64,000 bases of DNA, taken from positions 1 through 64,000 of the forward strand of contig NZ_JANKZF010000003.1 of NCBI RefSeq assembly GCF_027568515.1, written 5' to 3'. A program made the translations under genes and the position numbers. The first letter of the stretch is position 1; each line of letters begins with the position of its first letter. The notes under the pieces are model-generated. The model was not told where the DNA came from. It was given only the letters and a program-made list of their open reading frames with translations, and made no database searches. Positions 17,033 to 27,691 of the stretch are shown here, one piece after another. Source of the stretch: Arthrobacter sp. HY1533 (GTDB taxonomy: Bacteria; Actinomycetota; Actinomycetes; Actinomycetales; Micrococcaceae).

Positions 17033-19198
17033 CTACTTGTCCAGCTCAGCCTTCGAACCCAGGGTGGTCTTCTGGATCTGCATGAGGAACTCGACGTTGG
17101 AGCCTGTCTCACGGATCTTGGAGGTCAGCAGTTCAAGCGACTGCTGCATTTCCAGGCCGGAGAGCACGCGACGCAGGCGCCACATGATCTTTACTTCCTC
17201 AGGGGAAAGCAGGTTCTCCTCGCGACGGGTGCCTGACGCGTTGACGTCAACGGCCGGGAAGATGCGCTTGTCGGCCAGCTGGCGTGACAGGCGCAATTCC
17301 ATGTTGCCGGTGCCCTTGAACTCCTCGAAGATGACCTCGTCAGCCTTGGAACCGGTTTCCACCAGTGCCGTGGCCAGGATGGTCAGTGAGCCGCCGTTTT
17401 CAATGTTGCGGGCCGCACCGAAGAAACGCTTCGGCGGGTACAGGGCTGCGGAATCCACACCACCGGAGAGGATGCGGCCGGAGGACGGTGCCGAGTTGTT
17501 GTAGGCACGGCCCAGGCGGGTCATGGAGTCCAACAGGACAACAACATCCATGCCCATTTCCACGAGGCGCTTGGCGCGCTCGATCGACAGTTCGGCAACC
17601 TGTGTGTGGTCGTCGGCGGGGCGGTCGAAGGTTGAGGCAATGACCTCGCCCTTGACGGTGCGCTGCATGTCGGTGACTTCTTCGGGACGTTCGTCAACGA
17701 GCACCATCATGAGGTGGACCTCAGGGTTGTTGATGGTGATGGCGTTGGCGATTGCCTGCAGGATCAGCGTCTTTCCGGCCTTCGGCGGGGAGACGATCAG
17801 GCCGCGCTGGCCCTTGCCGATGGGGGCGACCAGGTCGATGACACGGGGTCCGACCTTCTTGGGGTCGGTTTCCAGGCGCAGGCGCTCGGAGGGGTACAGC
17901 GGAACCAGCTTGGCGAACTCGACGCGGTTCTTCAGTTCCTCGGGGTTCTTGCCGTTGACGCTCGTGACGCGCACCAGTGCGTTGAACTTCTGGCGTGCGC
18001 TCTGGGCGTTGCTGCGGTCCTCGCCTTCGCGGGGTGCACGGATGGCACCGACCACGGCGTCGCCCTTGCGCAGGTTGTACTTCTTGACCTGGTTCAGGGA
18101 AACGTAGACATCGTTGGAGCCCGGCAGGTAGCCGGAGGTGCGCACAAAGGCGTAGTTTTCCAGGATGTCCAGGATGCCGGCCACGGGCAGCAGCACGTCG
18201 TCCTCGGTCACCTCGGTGTCATCGAAGTCCGGGCCCGCGTTGCGGCCGCGGCGGCGTTCGTTGCGGTCGCGGAAGCGGTCGTTGCGGTCGTTGCGGTCAT
18301 TGCGGCTGTTGTTGGAGCTGCGGTCGTTGCGCTCGTTGCCGCCGTCGTTGGTGTTGCGGTCGCGGCGGTTGCGGCGGTTGCGGCTGTTGCGTGAGCCGTC
18401 CTCGTCGTCGTTGCCCGCGGCGTTGGCAGCACCCTGGTTGTTGTTGCCACGCTCGTTGCGGTCGTTGCGCTGGGTGCGGTCGTTGCGCTGGTTGCGCTGG
18501 TTGCGGCCGTTGCGCTCGGAGCCTTCGCCGTTCTCGCCCTGCTGCTCGGCTGCGGGGGCTTCGCCCTGCTCGGCCGCGGGGGCTTCCACTGCTGCGTTTT
18601 CGGTGCCGGCGTCCTGCTGGCGGCCGCCGCCCTGGGCGCGGCGGTTGCGGGTGCGGGGCTGGCGGCGGTTGTCGCCGTCGTTCTCCGCTGCTGCCTCGGA
18701 AGGCTCGACGGCGGCTGCCTCCTGTGCGGGGGCGGCGGCCTGGGCGGGCGCCTCCTGGGCACCGGAGCCGGTGGTGATGATGCCGTCGCTGCTGGCGGCG
18801 CGGCGGGTGCGGCGGCCGCGGGCCGGGCGCTCTGCGGTCTCGGAAGTTGCGGCCTCGGTGGCGGCGGGCTCTGCCGCCGGTGCGGCGTCGGCGCCGGACT
18901 TGCGGGCGGCACCGCGCTTGGCGGGTGCCTCTGCTGCCTCGGCGGCCGGCTCGGCTGCCTTGGCGGCACGTGCCGGGCGGTCAGCGACGGACGAGCCGCG
19001 CTGGTGCGCCGAGATGGCGTCCACAAGGTCGCCCTTGCGCATGCGGGAACCGCCAGTGATGCCCAGCTGGCCTGCCAGGACCTGCAGCTGTGCCAGTTTC
19101 AAGCCTGCCAGCCCTGCGGACTTTGCAGGTGCCGACTGTGCGGCGGAGTCCAAATCAGCAGCCTTGGAAGCGGCGGCTGAAGTTACGGTTTCGGTCAC
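17033..19198 (-). CDS. rho: Transcription termination factor Rho with long disordered insert
   Basis: Rho (721 aa) is the hexameric RNA helicase that ends untranslated transcripts. In order: SAP-like Rho_N helices (about 30-75), an insert to about 320 that changes from Ala/Glu/Pro-rich to Arg/Asn/Asp-rich (RNDRNDRN repeats), the cold-shock RNA-binding domain (about 325-395), and the RecA-like ATPase with PPKAGKTLI near 465. E. coli Rho is 419 aa, so the insert adds most of the difference. The start is a GTG at 19198 with GGAAGG upstream. It is preceded by a 338-nt untranslated gap. Confidence 0.97.
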   Translation of the reverse strand: MTETVTSAAASKAADLDSAAQSAPAKSAGLAGLKLAQLQVLAGQLGITGGSRMRKGDLVDAISAHQRGSSVADRPARAAKAAEPAAEAAEAPAKRGAARKSGADAAPAAEPAATEAATSETAERPARGRRTRRAASSDGIITTGSGAQEAPAQAAAPAQEAAAVEPSEAAAENDGDNRRQPRTRNRRAQGGGRQQDAGTENAAVEAPAAEQGEAPAAEQQGENGEGSERNGRNQRNQRNDRTQRNDRNERGNNNQGAANAAGNDDEDGSRNSRNRRNRRDRNTNDGGNERNDRSSNNSRNDRNDRNDRFRDRNERRRGRNAGPDFDDTEVTEDDVLLPVAGILDILENYAFVRTSGYLPGSNDVYVSLNQVKKYNLRKGDAVVGAIRAPREGEDRSNAQSARQKFNALVRVTSVNGKNPEELKNRVEFAKLVPLYPSERLRLETDPKKVGPRVIDLVAPIGKGQRGLIVSPPKAGKTLILQAIANAITINNPEVHLMMVLVDERPEEVTDMQRTVKGEVIASTFDRPADDHTQVAELSIERAKRLVEMGMDVVVLLDSMTRLGRAYNNSAPSSGRILSGGVDSAALYPPKRFFGAARNIENGGSLTILATALVETGSKADEVIFEEFKGTGNMELRLSRQLADKRIFPAVDVNASGTRREENLLSPEEVKIMWRLRRVLSGLEMQQSLELLTSKIRETGSNVEFLMQIQKTTLGSKAELDK

Positions 19199-19536
19199 GA
19201 AGGATCCTTCCCCCTCGATGGCGGGCCCAGTTGCTGGGGCCGCGATGATTAGTGTCAGATCCGCCGTTTGCTGCCGCACTGGCAGTCAAGGGCAGGTATC
19301 TGAGGTCCATTTTTCGCTCCTGGACGAACCAGAAATACGGGAAATGTGTGGTTCACCCTTCGAATCAAGCCTCACAGGGGAGCAATCCATCGGCCCCATC
19401 CGGCGGCTGCCATGGATTGGACCGGCGGCCGCCACGCAAGAAAGCGCAGGCCGCAAGGGCGGCATCAAGAGCCAGGGAAACATTGCTCATTTCCGCACAG
19501 GCCCAATGAGCGCCAGGTGGGGAAAGTGTTTGTGAG
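19199..19536 (-). other. 338-nt rho leader region with a possible 41-codon ORF
   Basis: No conserved gene lies between thrB and rho. On the minus strand a small frame runs from ATG at 19490 to a stop at 19365, encoding a 41-aa peptide beginning MSNVSLALDAALAACAFL, with only a weak ribosome site. Long leaders that control Rho level are known in other bacteria, so a regulatory leader is plausible. No convincing -35/-10 pair was found. Confidence 0.3.
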
Positions 19537-20505
19537 CTACGGATGCACTTCCACTTTAGCACCATCAAGGTCCACCTGGAGCCGCAAAACCCGCCAAGAC
19601 ACGCCGCCATTGACCGCATTTTGTGCAGCGGCGCCAAGATCTGTGATTCGCTGCACAACGGCGTCCGCCTCGGTGCCGCCGTTGGCCAGCACCATGACTG
19701 TGGGGCCAGCGCCGGAGATGAAGGCGGCGTGCCCCTCGGCGCGCAGCTGTGCCACGAGTGCGGCGCTGCCGGGCATGGCCTCGGCGCGGTAGTCCTGGTG
19801 CAGGTAGTCGCGCGTGCCGGCCAGCAGCAGCGCCGGTTCGGAGGCCAGGGCATGCATGAGCAGCGCGGCACGGCCGGAGTTGGCGGCGGCATCGGCGTGG
19901 GGAACGGTGGCGGGCAGCATGCCGCGGGCCCGCTCGGTCTTCAGTTCAACATTGGGGATGGCCACCACGGGCACCACCCGGTCCGACGGCGTGACCTTGG
20001 CGCTGGCGTAGCCGGCGCCTTCCTGCCAGGAGACAGCCACGGCGCCGTAGATGGCCGGGGCCACGTTGTCCGGGTGGCCCTCCAGCTCGGAGGCAAGCTG
20101 CAGCACCCAGGCGCGATCCTGCCGGTCCGTTTCCTCCACGAGGGCGTTGGCGGCCATGATGGCCGCCACGATGGCCGAGGCCGAGGAGCCCAGGCCACGG
20201 CCGTGCGGGAGCACGTTGCTGGCCGTGATGCGCAGGCCGGCGCGGCTGTAGCCCAGGCGCGCCCAGGCCGTGTCGAGGGTCTTCACCACGAGGTGGCTGG
20301 CGTCGCGCGGGAGCTCCTCCACGCCTTCCCCGCTCAGGTCAAACTCCAGTCCGGGTCCGTCAAGGACGGTCACGGACAGCGTGTCGTACAGCGAAACCGC
20401 AAGGCCCAGCGAGTCAAAGCCGGGGCCCAAGTTGGCACTGGTGCCCGGGACGCGCACGGTGGCGGTGGTTCCGGGGACGGGAGTTTTCAGGAGCGGGGAA
20501 GTCAT
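19537..20505 (-). CDS. thrB: Homoserine kinase (GHMP family)
   Basis: The enzyme (322 aa) phosphorylates homoserine to O-phosphohomoserine for ThrC. GHMP motif 1 is RVPGTSANLGPGFDSLG, motif 2 is LPHGRGLGSSASAIVAAI (ATP-binding loop), and motif 3 is FISGAGPTVMVLA near the C-terminus. The start at 20505 is preferred because AGG lies about 7 nt upstream; an ATG five codons earlier (20520) is possible. It follows thrC by 29 nt in the hom-thrC-thrB operon. Confidence 0.95.
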   Translation of the reverse strand: MTSPLLKTPVPGTTATVRVPGTSANLGPGFDSLGLAVSLYDTLSVTVLDGPGLEFDLSGEGVEELPRDASHLVVKTLDTAWARLGYSRAGLRITASNVLPHGRGLGSSASAIVAAIMAANALVEETDRQDRAWVLQLASELEGHPDNVAPAIYGAVAVSWQEGAGYASAKVTPSDRVVPVVAIPNVELKTERARGMLPATVPHADAAANSGRAALLMHALASEPALLLAGTRDYLHQDYRAEAMPGSAALVAQLRAEGHAAFISGAGPTVMVLANGGTEADAVVQRITDLGAAAQNAVNGGVSWRVLRLQVDLDGAKVEVHP

Positions 20506-20534
20506 GGCGGTGCCTGTCATGGTGGTGGTTGCCG

Positions 20535-21635
20535 CTAGTCCGTCAGGCCCAGTGCAGTGGCGACCGTGACGACGTCGAACGGCACGGACTTCGGCTCGGC
20601 GGCGCCCTCGGCGTTCTTCAGGGCCCAGTCCGGGTCCTTCAGGCCGTGGCCGGTGACGGTGATGACGATCGTCTTGCCGGAGGGCACCTGGCCTGCGGCG
20701 TGCTTCTTGATCAGGCCGGCAACGCCTGCCGCGGAGCCGGGCTCCACGAAGACGCCTTCCTTGGCGGACAGCCAGCGGTGGGCGGCGAGGATTTCCGTAT
20801 CGGTCACGGCCTCGATGACTCCGCCGGACTCGTCGCGGGCGGCAATGGCCATGTCCCAGGACGCCGGGTTGCCGATGCGGATGGCCGTGGCGATCGTGTC
20901 GGGCTCGGTGATGGGGTGGCCGGCCACGAACGGGGCGGCGCCTGCCGCCTGGAAGCCCCACATGATGGGGGTGTGCGTGGACACGGCCGGCAGGGTGCCG
21001 GCGGTTGCCGACTCGTAGGGCGCCGCGTATTCCTTGTATCCGCGCCAGTAGGCGCTGATGTTGCCTGCGTTGCCCACGGGCAGCACGTGGTAGTCCGGGG
21101 CGTCGCCCAGGGCGTCCACAACCTCAAAGGCACCGGTCTTCTGGCCCTCGATGCGGGCCGGGTTGACCGAGTTCACCAGGAACACGGGGTAGGACTCGGC
21201 CAGCTTGCGGGCCACGTCCAGGCAGTTGTCGAAGTTGCCGTCAACCTGCAGGATCGTGGCGCCGTGCGCCACTGCCTGGCTGAGCTTGCCCATGGAGATC
21301 TTGCCCTCGGGCACCAGCACGGCGCAGGTCAGCCCTGCAGCCTTGGCGTAGGCCGCGGCGGAGGCCGAGGTGTTGCCGGTGGAGGCGCAGACAACGGCCT
21401 TGGCGCCGGCGGCAACGGCTGCCGTCATGGCCATGGTCATGCCGCGGTCCTTGAAGGATCCGGTGGGGTTCATGCCCTCCACCTTCAGGTACACGGTGGA
21501 GCCGGTCAGCTCCGAGAGGTGCGCAGCGTGCACCAGCGGGGTGCCGCCCTCCCCCAACGTGATGATCCTGGTTTCTGCCGTAACCGGCAGGCGTTCTGCG
21601 TATTCGCGGACAACCCCGCGCCACTGGTGAGCCAT
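20535..21635 (-). CDS. thrC: Threonine synthase
   Basis: The PLP enzyme (366 aa) converts O-phosphohomoserine to threonine. The PLP lysine is Lys62 in [11 protein letters not shown], and [15 protein letters not shown] binds the cofactor phosphate. The length matches the short type I threonine synthases of actinobacteria. Its ATG overlaps the hom stop by one base (TGATG), so the two proteins are probably made in step. Confidence 0.97.
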   Translation of the reverse strand: MAHQWRGVVREYAERLPVTAETRIITLGEGGTPLVHAAHLSELTGSTVYLKVEGMNPTGSFKDRGMTMAMTAAVAAGAKAVVCASTGNTSASAAAYAKAAGLTCAVLVPEGKISMGKLSQAVAHGATILQVDGNFDNCLDVARKLAESYPVFLVNSVNPARIEGQKTGAFEVVDALGDAPDYHVLPVGNAGNISAYWRGYKEYAAPYESATAGTLPAVSTHTPIMWGFQAAGAAPFVAGHPITEPDTIATAIRIGNPASWDMAIAARDESGGVIEAVTDTEILAAHRWLSAKEGVFVEPGSAAGVAGLIKKHAAGQVPSGKTIVITVTGHGLKDPDWALKNAEGAAEPKSVPFDVVTVATALGLTD

Positions 21636-22981
21636 CAGACTCCCTCCACCCTCAAGACACTCGTAACGGAATTAATGATGTCAAGGCCCTTGATGGCCTC
21701 GACAGTTGCTGCCAGGGCAGCTTCGCTTGCGCGGTGCGTGACGATGCGCAGCTCCGCCGAGGCGGGCCCTGCATTTTTTGCCTCGTCGCGGTCGCGGTGC
21801 ACGGTCTGGCGCATGGTCTCGATGGAGACCCCGTTCTCGGCAAACAACGCAGCAATCTTTGACAGCACGCCCGGCTGGTCGGCGGCGTCCAGGCCAATGT
21901 AGTAGCGCGTGGCCACGGCATCGATGGGCAGCACCGGCAGCACCTCAATGGTGGAGTCGGTGCGGCCCGGGCCGCCCAGGACCAGGCGGCGGGCTGCCGA
22001 GACAACATCGCCCATGACGGCCGACGCCGTTGGGGAGCCGCCGGCGCCGCGGCCGTAGAACATGAGCTCGCCGGCGGACTCCGCCTCGACGAACACGGCG
22101 TTGAAGGCACCGCGCACGGCACCGAGCGGGTGTTCGCGCGGGATCAGGGTGGGGTGCACGCGCACGCTCACACCGCCGTCGAGCTTCTCGGCAATGGCCA
22201 GCAGCTTGATGACGTAGCCGGCATCCTTCGCGGAGGCAATGTCGGTGGCCGTGACGGCCGTGATGCCCTGGCAGTGCACGTCTTCCAGTGCAACGCGGGT
22301 GTGGAAGGCCAGCGAGGCCAGGATGGCGCCCTTGGCGGCGGCGTCGTGGCCCTCGATGTCGGCTGTGGGGTCTGCCTCGGCGTAGCCCAGGCGGGTGGCC
22401 TCGGCCAGGGCGTCGGCAAACTCCGCGCCCGTGGAGTCCATGGCGTCCAGGATGAAGTTCGTGGTGCCGTTGACGATGCCCATGACGCGGGTGATCTTGT
22501 CCCCGGCCAGGGAGTCGGTGATGGGGCGCAGGATCGGGATGGCCCCGGCCACGGCGGCCTCGTAGGAGAGCTGGACGCCGGCGGCGTCGGCCTTCTCGTA
22601 CAGGGTGGGGCCGTCCACGGCCAGCAGGGCCTTGTTGCCGGTGACAACCGTGGCCCCGTGCTCAATGGCTTCCAGGATCAGTGTGCGGGCCGGCTCAATG
22701 CCGCCCATGAGCTCAATGACAATGTCAGCGTTGCGCACCAGCGCCGAGGCGTCGGTGGTGTACAGCTCCCGGGGAACCTCCACCTCGCGGGGCGCGTCAA
22801 TGTTGCGCACCGCAATGCCCGCCAGTTCCAGCCGGGCGCCTGTGCGTGCAGCCAGGGCTGCGGCGTCCTCCAGCAGGATGCGGGCAACCTGCGAGCCCAC
22901 ATTCCCGGCGCCAAGCAGCGCCACCTTCAAGGTCTTGATGTTGGCGGACACGTCAGCGTCCGCAGTGTTGAGCTCTGTCAA
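21635..22981 (-). CDS. hom: Homoserine dehydrogenase
   Basis: The enzyme (448 aa) reduces aspartate semialdehyde to homoserine. The N-terminal Rossmann motif is [15 protein letters not shown], the catalytic region contains [14 protein letters not shown] and [19 protein letters not shown], and the C-terminal part (about 365-448; [20 protein letters not shown]) is an ACT domain that gives threonine feedback. It lies 6 nt after lysA, so lysine and threonine branches share a transcript. Confidence 0.97.
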   Translation of the reverse strand: MTELNTADADVSANIKTLKVALLGAGNVGSQVARILLEDAAALAARTGARLELAGIAVRNIDAPREVEVPRELYTTDASALVRNADIVIELMGGIEPARTLILEAIEHGATVVTGNKALLAVDGPTLYEKADAAGVQLSYEAAVAGAIPILRPITDSLAGDKITRVMGIVNGTTNFILDAMDSTGAEFADALAEATRLGYAEADPTADIEGHDAAAKGAILASLAFHTRVALEDVHCQGITAVTATDIASAKDAGYVIKLLAIAEKLDGGVSVRVHPTLIPREHPLGAVRGAFNAVFVEAESAGELMFYGRGAGGSPTASAVMGDVVSAARRLVLGGPGRTDSTIEVLPVLPIDAVATRYYIGLDAADQPGVLSKIAALFAENGVSIETMRQTVHRDRDEAKNAGPASAELRIVTHRASEAALAATVEAIKGLDIINSVTSVLRVEGV

Positions 22982-22987
22982 AGGTCT

Positions 22988-24439
22988 CTAGGCCCCTAAA
23001 TCGCGTGCCAGCAAATCGTCTTCTGTCTCGCCCCGCACGATCAGGCGTGCGGTGCCGTTTTTGACGGCAGCCACGGGCGGACGGGGAACGTAGTTGTAGT
23101 TGCTGGCAAGTGCCCAGCAGTACGCGCCCGTTCCGGGAACTGCAAGCAGGTCTCCGGCCGCCACGTCATTGGGCAGATATACATCTCTAACAACAATGTC
23201 ACCGCTCTCGCAATGCTTGCCCACCACTCGGGACAAAGCTGGCGCTGCTTCGGAGGCGCGGCTGGCCAGAACTGCCGAGTAATCGGCCTCGTAGAGCACG
23301 GGGCGGGCGTTGTCGCTCATGCCGCCGTCCACCGACACATAGCGGCGCGGGGCCGTCACATCCCCCTGGCCGTCCACCTCGACCTGCACGGTCTTCAGCG
23401 TGCCTGTCTCGTACAACGTGAAGGTGGTGGAGCCAACTATGGCGCGGCCCGGCTCAATGGAGATCCGCGGCGCCTCCATGCCCAGCTCCGCGCACGTTTC
23501 ACGCACGACGGCGGCCATGGCCCGTGCCACCTCGGCGGCAGGGCGCGGGGTGTCAACGGCGGTGTAGGCAATGCCGTAGCCGCCGCCCAGGTCCAGTTCG
23601 GGCAGCGTGACGCCGTACGTTTCCTGGATCCGGTGGGTGAAGGCCAGCAGCTTGCGGGCGGCGATCTCAAAGCCCTCGGCCTCAAAGATCTGCGAGCCGA
23701 TGTGCGCGTGGAAGCCCAGGAAGTTGATGCTGGGGGCCTCCACGGCAAGCTTGGCGGCGGCCTCCGCGGCGCTCATGCCGGGGGCCTCGGGGTCCTCGGC
23801 AATAAAGCTCAGGCCGAACTTCTGGTCCTCGTGGGCCGTGGCAATGGATTCGTGCGTGTGGGCATGCACGCCGGGGGTCAGGCGCAGCATGACGTTGGCC
23901 TTTTCGCCCCGGGCGGCGGCAATGTCAGCAACGCGCTGGAGTTCGTGGAGGCTGTCCACCACAATGCGGCCCAGCCCCATGTCCAGGGCGCGGTTGATCT
24001 CCGCGGCGGACTTGTTGTTGCCGTGCAGGCCCAGGTTTTCACCCAACAGGCCGGCACGCCTTGCCACGGCCAGTTCGCCGCCGGAGCAGGTGTCCAGGCG
24101 CAGGCCCTCGGAATCAACCCAGCGGGCCACCTCGGTGGACAGGAATGCCTTGCCGGCGTAGTAGACGTCCACGCCGCCGCAAATGTCCGCGAAGGCCTCA
24201 TCAAAGGCGTCCTTGAACATGCGGGCGCGCTGGCGGAAGTCGTCCTCGCTCATGACGAACAGGGGCGTGCCGAACTGTGCCTTCAACTCGCTCACGGCAA
24301 TGCCGCTGATGGTGACCTCGCCGCTTTCGCTGCGGTCGACGTCGTGCGCCCACATCGCCGGCACAAGCTCATTGACGTTTCCTGCGGCAGGCAGCCAATC
24401 GGGGGCCAGCTCGGCGCCGGCGATGCGGGTGTTTTCCAT
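22988..24439 (-). CDS. lysA: Diaminopimelate decarboxylase
   Basis: This PLP enzyme (483 aa) makes lysine from meso-diaminopimelate. It is a fold-type III alanine-racemase-like barrel with the PLP lysine at Lys97 in DVYYAGKAFLS, the glycine-rich LDLGGGYGIAY motif, and the C-terminal catalytic Cys-containing segment KHCESGDIVVRDV. The start at 24439 is only 4 nt after the argS stop and matches the family N-terminus; the frame is open to 24511 inside argS. Confidence 0.96.
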   Translation of the reverse strand: MENTRIAGAELAPDWLPAAGNVNELVPAMWAHDVDRSESGEVTISGIAVSELKAQFGTPLFVMSEDDFRQRARMFKDAFDEAFADICGGVDVYYAGKAFLSTEVARWVDSEGLRLDTCSGGELAVARRAGLLGENLGLHGNNKSAAEINRALDMGLGRIVVDSLHELQRVADIAAARGEKANVMLRLTPGVHAHTHESIATAHEDQKFGLSFIAEDPEAPGMSAAEAAAKLAVEAPSINFLGFHAHIGSQIFEAEGFEIAARKLLAFTHRIQETYGVTLPELDLGGGYGIAYTAVDTPRPAAEVARAMAAVVRETCAELGMEAPRISIEPGRAIVGSTTFTLYETGTLKTVQVEVDGQGDVTAPRRYVSVDGGMSDNARPVLYEADYSAVLASRASEAAPALSRVVGKHCESGDIVVRDVYLPNDVAAGDLLAVPGTGAYCWALASNYNYVPRPPVAAVKNGTARLIVRGETEDDLLARDLGA

Positions 24440-24443
24440 CGGG

Positions 24444-26096
24444 TTACATCCGTTCCGGTGCCGAGACGCCCAGCAGTGAAAGGCCGTTGGCAAGCACCTG
24501 GCCCACGGCATCGTTGAGCCACAGGCGGGTGCGGTTCACGTCGGTGACGGGTTCCTCGCCCATGGGGGTGACGCGGCAGGCGTCGTACCAGCGGTGGTAG
24601 GCGCCGGCGATGACTTCCAGGTGGCGGGCCACGCGGTGCGGTTCGCGGAAGCCGGCGGCCTGCGCCAGCATGCCCGGGTACTGGCCCAGCACGGCCAGCA
24701 GCTCGGATTCGGTGGCGTGGCTCAGGGCCGCGGCGTCGAAGGCGCTGCGCTCAACACCGGCGGCAGCGGCGTTGCGGCCCACTGCGCAGGTGCGTGCGTG
24801 GGCGTACTGCACGTAGAACACGGGGTTCTCGTTGGACTTCTTGGTCAGCACGTCCAGGTCGATGTCAATGTTGGAGTCCGAGGAGAAGCGGGCCAGCGAG
24901 TAGCGGGCTGCGTCCGTTCCGACCACCTCCACGAGGTCTTCCATGGTGACAACGGTGCCGGCCCGCTTGGACATGCGCACGGGCTTGCCGTCCTGGACCA
25001 GGTTCACCATCTGGCCGATGAGGACCTCGACGCGGTTTGCGTCATCGCCCATGGCTGCCGCGGCGGCCTTGAGGCGGGCCACGTAGCCGTGGTGGTCGGC
25101 GCCGAGCATGTAGATGCACAGGTCAAAGCCGCGGTCGCGCTTGTTCTTGAAGTAGGCAATGTCGCCGGCAATGTAGGCTGCGTTGCCGTCGCTCTTGATG
25201 ACCACGCGGTCCTTGTCGTCGCCGTAGTCGGTGGAGTTCAGCCACCAGGCGCCGTCCTTCAGGTACATGTTGCCGGAGCCCTTGAGCTGGTCAAGGAGCT
25301 TCTCCACGGCACCGTCCTCAAAGAGGGAGTTCTCGTGGAAGTAGACGTCAAAGTCCACGCCGAACTCGTGCAGGGAGGCGCGGATGGCCGCGAACATGAG
25401 CTCGACGCCCTGGGCACGGAATTCTTCCTGCGGATCCGCCGAGTCAAGGATGCCGGGGTTGTTGGCCATGACTTCGCGGGCGATGTCCTCGATGTACGCT
25501 CCGCCGTAGCCGTCTTCGGGTGCGGGCTCGCCCTTGGCGCTGGCCAGCAGGGAGCGGGCAAACTTGTCGATCTGGTTGCCGTGGTCATTGAAGTAGTACT
25601 CACGGGTGACGTCGGCGCCCTGCGACTGGAAGATGCGGGCCAGGGAATCGCCCACGGCGGCCCAGCGGGTGCCACCGAGGTGGATGGGGCCCGTGGGGTT
25701 GGCGGAGACGAACTCAAGGTTGATCTTGGTTCCGGCCATGGCGGCATTGGTGCCGAAGGCCTCCCCTGCCTCAACGATGGCCTTGGCCAGCTCGCCGGCT
25801 GCAGCGGCGTCCACTGTGATGTTCAGGAAGCCGGGGCCGGCAATGTCAACCTTGGCGACGCCGGGGATCGCACCCAGGCGCGTTTGCAGGACCTCGGCGA
25901 TCTTGCGCGGGGCAACGCCGGCCGGCTTGGCCAGCTGGAGCGCAATGTTGGTGGCCCAGTCGCCGTGTTCACGGCTCTTGGGCCGGTCCACCTTGACTTC
26001 CGAGGGCAGTGCGTCGGCGGGAACGGCGAGTTCACCGGCGTCGACGGCATCTTTTAGGCAGGTGGCAATGGCGGCAGAAAGTTCTTCAGGAGTCAC
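24444..26096 (-). CDS. argS: Arginyl-tRNA synthetase
   Basis: The class I synthetase (550 aa) has the HIGH-type motif HLGG near residue 135 ([14 protein letters not shown]) and the KMSKS-type MSKRAG near 371. An N-terminal additional domain ([14 protein letters not shown]) and the C-terminal DALR anticodon-binding domain are present. The GTG start at 26096 gives the expected N-terminus; AGAGG lies only one base before it, too close to act as a ribosome site, and a -10 box ends 7 nt upstream, so the mRNA is probably leaderless. It is the first gene of the argS-lysA-hom-thr series. Confidence 0.95.
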   Translation of the reverse strand: MTPEELSAAIATCLKDAVDAGELAVPADALPSEVKVDRPKSREHGDWATNIALQLAKPAGVAPRKIAEVLQTRLGAIPGVAKVDIAGPGFLNITVDAAAAGELAKAIVEAGEAFGTNAAMAGTKINLEFVSANPTGPIHLGGTRWAAVGDSLARIFQSQGADVTREYYFNDHGNQIDKFARSLLASAKGEPAPEDGYGGAYIEDIAREVMANNPGILDSADPQEEFRAQGVELMFAAIRASLHEFGVDFDVYFHENSLFEDGAVEKLLDQLKGSGNMYLKDGAWWLNSTDYGDDKDRVVIKSDGNAAYIAGDIAYFKNKRDRGFDLCIYMLGADHHGYVARLKAAAAAMGDDANRVEVLIGQMVNLVQDGKPVRMSKRAGTVVTMEDLVEVVGTDAARYSLARFSSDSNIDIDLDVLTKKSNENPVFYVQYAHARTCAVGRNAAAAGVERSAFDAAALSHATESELLAVLGQYPGMLAQAAGFREPHRVARHLEVIAGAYHRWYDACRVTPMGEEPVTDVNRTRLWLNDAVGQVLANGLSLLGVSAPERM

Positions 26097-26103
26097 GCCT
26101 CTA

Positions 26104-26109
26104 AGTGTA
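26104..26109 (-). promoter_or_regulatory. -10 box for leaderless argS operon mRNA
   Basis: On the minus strand TACACT is followed by 7 nt and the argS GTG. A TTGGGG-like -35 lies 19 nt upstream. Transcription should start at the GTG. Confidence 0.5.
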
Positions 26110-26181
26110 CGGTTCCGCCCGCGCGCTCCCCCAATCCGCCTGTGCACCGCCCAGAATGTGGCCCGGGCACCCCGCTGCCTG

Positions 26182-27456
26182 TCAGGCGGCGGACTTCCGG
26201 GTGAAGTCGTCCTCGAGCATCCTGGGCCTGCAGATGATCCAGGCGCCAGCACCCAGCAGGAGCAGCGTGCCGAAGAGGAACAGGAACGGCACGGTCCAGG
26301 AACCGCTGGACTGCCGCAGCAGCCCAAACAGCAGCGGACCCGTGCAGGCCAGCGTGTAGCCCATGCCCTGGCTGAAGCCGGACAGCGCCCCGGCACCGAG
26401 CTGGGTGCGGGTGCGGTGGTTGATGAGCAGCAGCGACAGCGGGAACGTGCCGGGGCCAAGGCCCGCCAGCGCCACCCAAAGCCACGTGCCGCTGGCCGGG
26501 GAGAGCAGCAGGCCCAGGTAGCCGGCAACGAAGCAGCCCAGCATGAGAACCACGGCCGGGAACGGGTTGCGCATCATGGCGGCGATGAGCGGGATGCACA
26601 GGCTCAGCGGCAGGCCCAGCGCGGCAAAGAGCGCGAGCATGGAGCCGGCATGGCCCCTGTCCAGCCCGGCCTGGGTGAGGATTTCCGGCAGCCAGGCAAA
26701 CATGGCGTAGGTGTTCAGTGCGGTGCAGCCAAACATGAACGTCAGTCCCCAGGCCGTGGGCGACTTCCACAGGTTCATCTTCGGTGCGGGCGCCGGATGG
26801 TGCACTGTCAACGCGGCGGCGGTGTCCGTCCCGGTCCCGGGCACGACGGCGGCCGCCGGCTTGGCAGGGCTGGCGGGGGCCTGCGCGGTGCGCTGGGAAA
26901 AGAGCGCCACGAGCCAGGGAATGAGCGCAATGGTGCTGATGCCGGCCCAGGAGGCCAGTGAGAACTGCCAGTGCGTGGCGTCCGCGACGGGCACTGACAG
27001 CTGCGCCGGCAGCGCGGTGCCCACGGAGATGGACGTGACGTACAGGGCCGTCATGAGGCCGATCTTGGTGGGGAAATACTTCTTCACCAGGGGCGGCAAC
27101 AGGACGTTGCCGGCACCCAGACCACCGAAGGCCACCACGGAGAACACCAGGAACAGGGGCGTGTTGGGTGCCAGCACGCGGGCAACCTGGCCCACGATGC
27201 TCACCAGGATTGCAATGACAATGAGGCGCTCAAGTGAGGCCCAGCGGATCACGTACGGCGTCAAGAAACCAAACAGCCCGAAGGCCGCAGTGGGGAGCAT
27301 GCCCAGGATGCCGATCGTCGCCGGGCTGAGCGGAAGGTCCTGGCTGATGGTTGAGATCAGCGGCGGCACCACCGTGACGGCGGCGCGCAGCGTCAGGGCA
27401 GTGAGGATGATGGCAGCGGCAAAAAGCCACGCCCGTTGATGCATTTTTACGCCCAT
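26182..27456 (-). CDS. MFS transporter, CynX/NimT type
   Basis: The permease (424 aa) has twelve predicted helices and a polar central loop (about residues 200-240, Ala/Pro/Val-rich). The N-terminal segment [33 protein letters not shown] is characteristic of the CynX/NimT family (cyanate, nitroimidazole and related efflux or uptake). The ATG at 27456 is used; a second ATG four codons later is possible. No neighbouring enzyme indicates the substrate. Confidence 0.85.
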   Translation of the reverse strand: MGVKMHQRAWLFAAAIILTALTLRAAVTVVPPLISTISQDLPLSPATIGILGMLPTAAFGLFGFLTPYVIRWASLERLIVIAILVSIVGQVARVLAPNTPLFLVFSVVAFGGLGAGNVLLPPLVKKYFPTKIGLMTALYVTSISVGTALPAQLSVPVADATHWQFSLASWAGISTIALIPWLVALFSQRTAQAPASPAKPAAAVVPGTGTDTAAALTVHHPAPAPKMNLWKSPTAWGLTFMFGCTALNTYAMFAWLPEILTQAGLDRGHAGSMLALFAALGLPLSLCIPLIAAMMRNPFPAVVLMLGCFVAGYLGLLLSPASGTWLWVALAGLGPGTFPLSLLLINHRTRTQLGAGALSGFSQGMGYTLACTGPLLFGLLRQSSGSWTVPFLFLFGTLLLLGAGAWIICRPRMLEDDFTRKSAA

Positions 27457-27609
27457 GAATTCACCATTGACCCAACGTTACCCCCAGGTCAGGCGCTCCC
27501 AGGAAGCGGTTTGCCGGGCATCGCGGCAACGGCCCGCATCCGGTTTTCATGTGGCGCCCTGCACCTGCTAAGCTCTTTCTCGTTCCCATATGGCAGCCAC
27601 GGTTGCCAC

Positions 27610-27682
27610 GCCTTCGTAGCTCAGGGGATAGAGCGTCGGTTTCCGGTACCGTAGGTCGGGGGTTCGAATCCCTCCGAGGGCA
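27610..27682 (+). tRNA. tRNA-Arg, anticodon CCG
   Basis: The 73-nt cloverleaf has a 7-bp acceptor stem (GCCTTCG with CGAGGGC, one G-U), D-arm GCTC/GAGC, anticodon loop TTCCGGT with anticodon CCG reading CGG, a 5-nt variable loop, and T-arm GGGGG/CCCTC closing on TTCGAAT. CCA is not encoded. The outermost anticodon-stem pair (27-43) is a U-U mismatch. The gene is followed at once by a strong terminator. Confidence 0.96.
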
Positions 27683-27691
27683 CATTTTGAA

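Noticed and set aside
18240-18530. Short tandem DNA repeats in rho, looking like a repeat array
   Set aside because: The units are codon-level repeats encoding RND/RN peptides with varying spacing; there are no conserved spacers or leader, so it is not a CRISPR array.
18165-19535. Long plus-strand frame opposite the Rho insert
   Set aside because: It is the Arg/Leu/Ser-rich reverse reading of the RND-repeat region of rho, not a gene.
22982-22987. Amino-acid riboswitch or leader before hom or lysA
   Set aside because: Only 6 nt separate lysA from hom and 4 nt separate argS from lysA; there is no room for a leader RNA, and argS itself appears leaderless.
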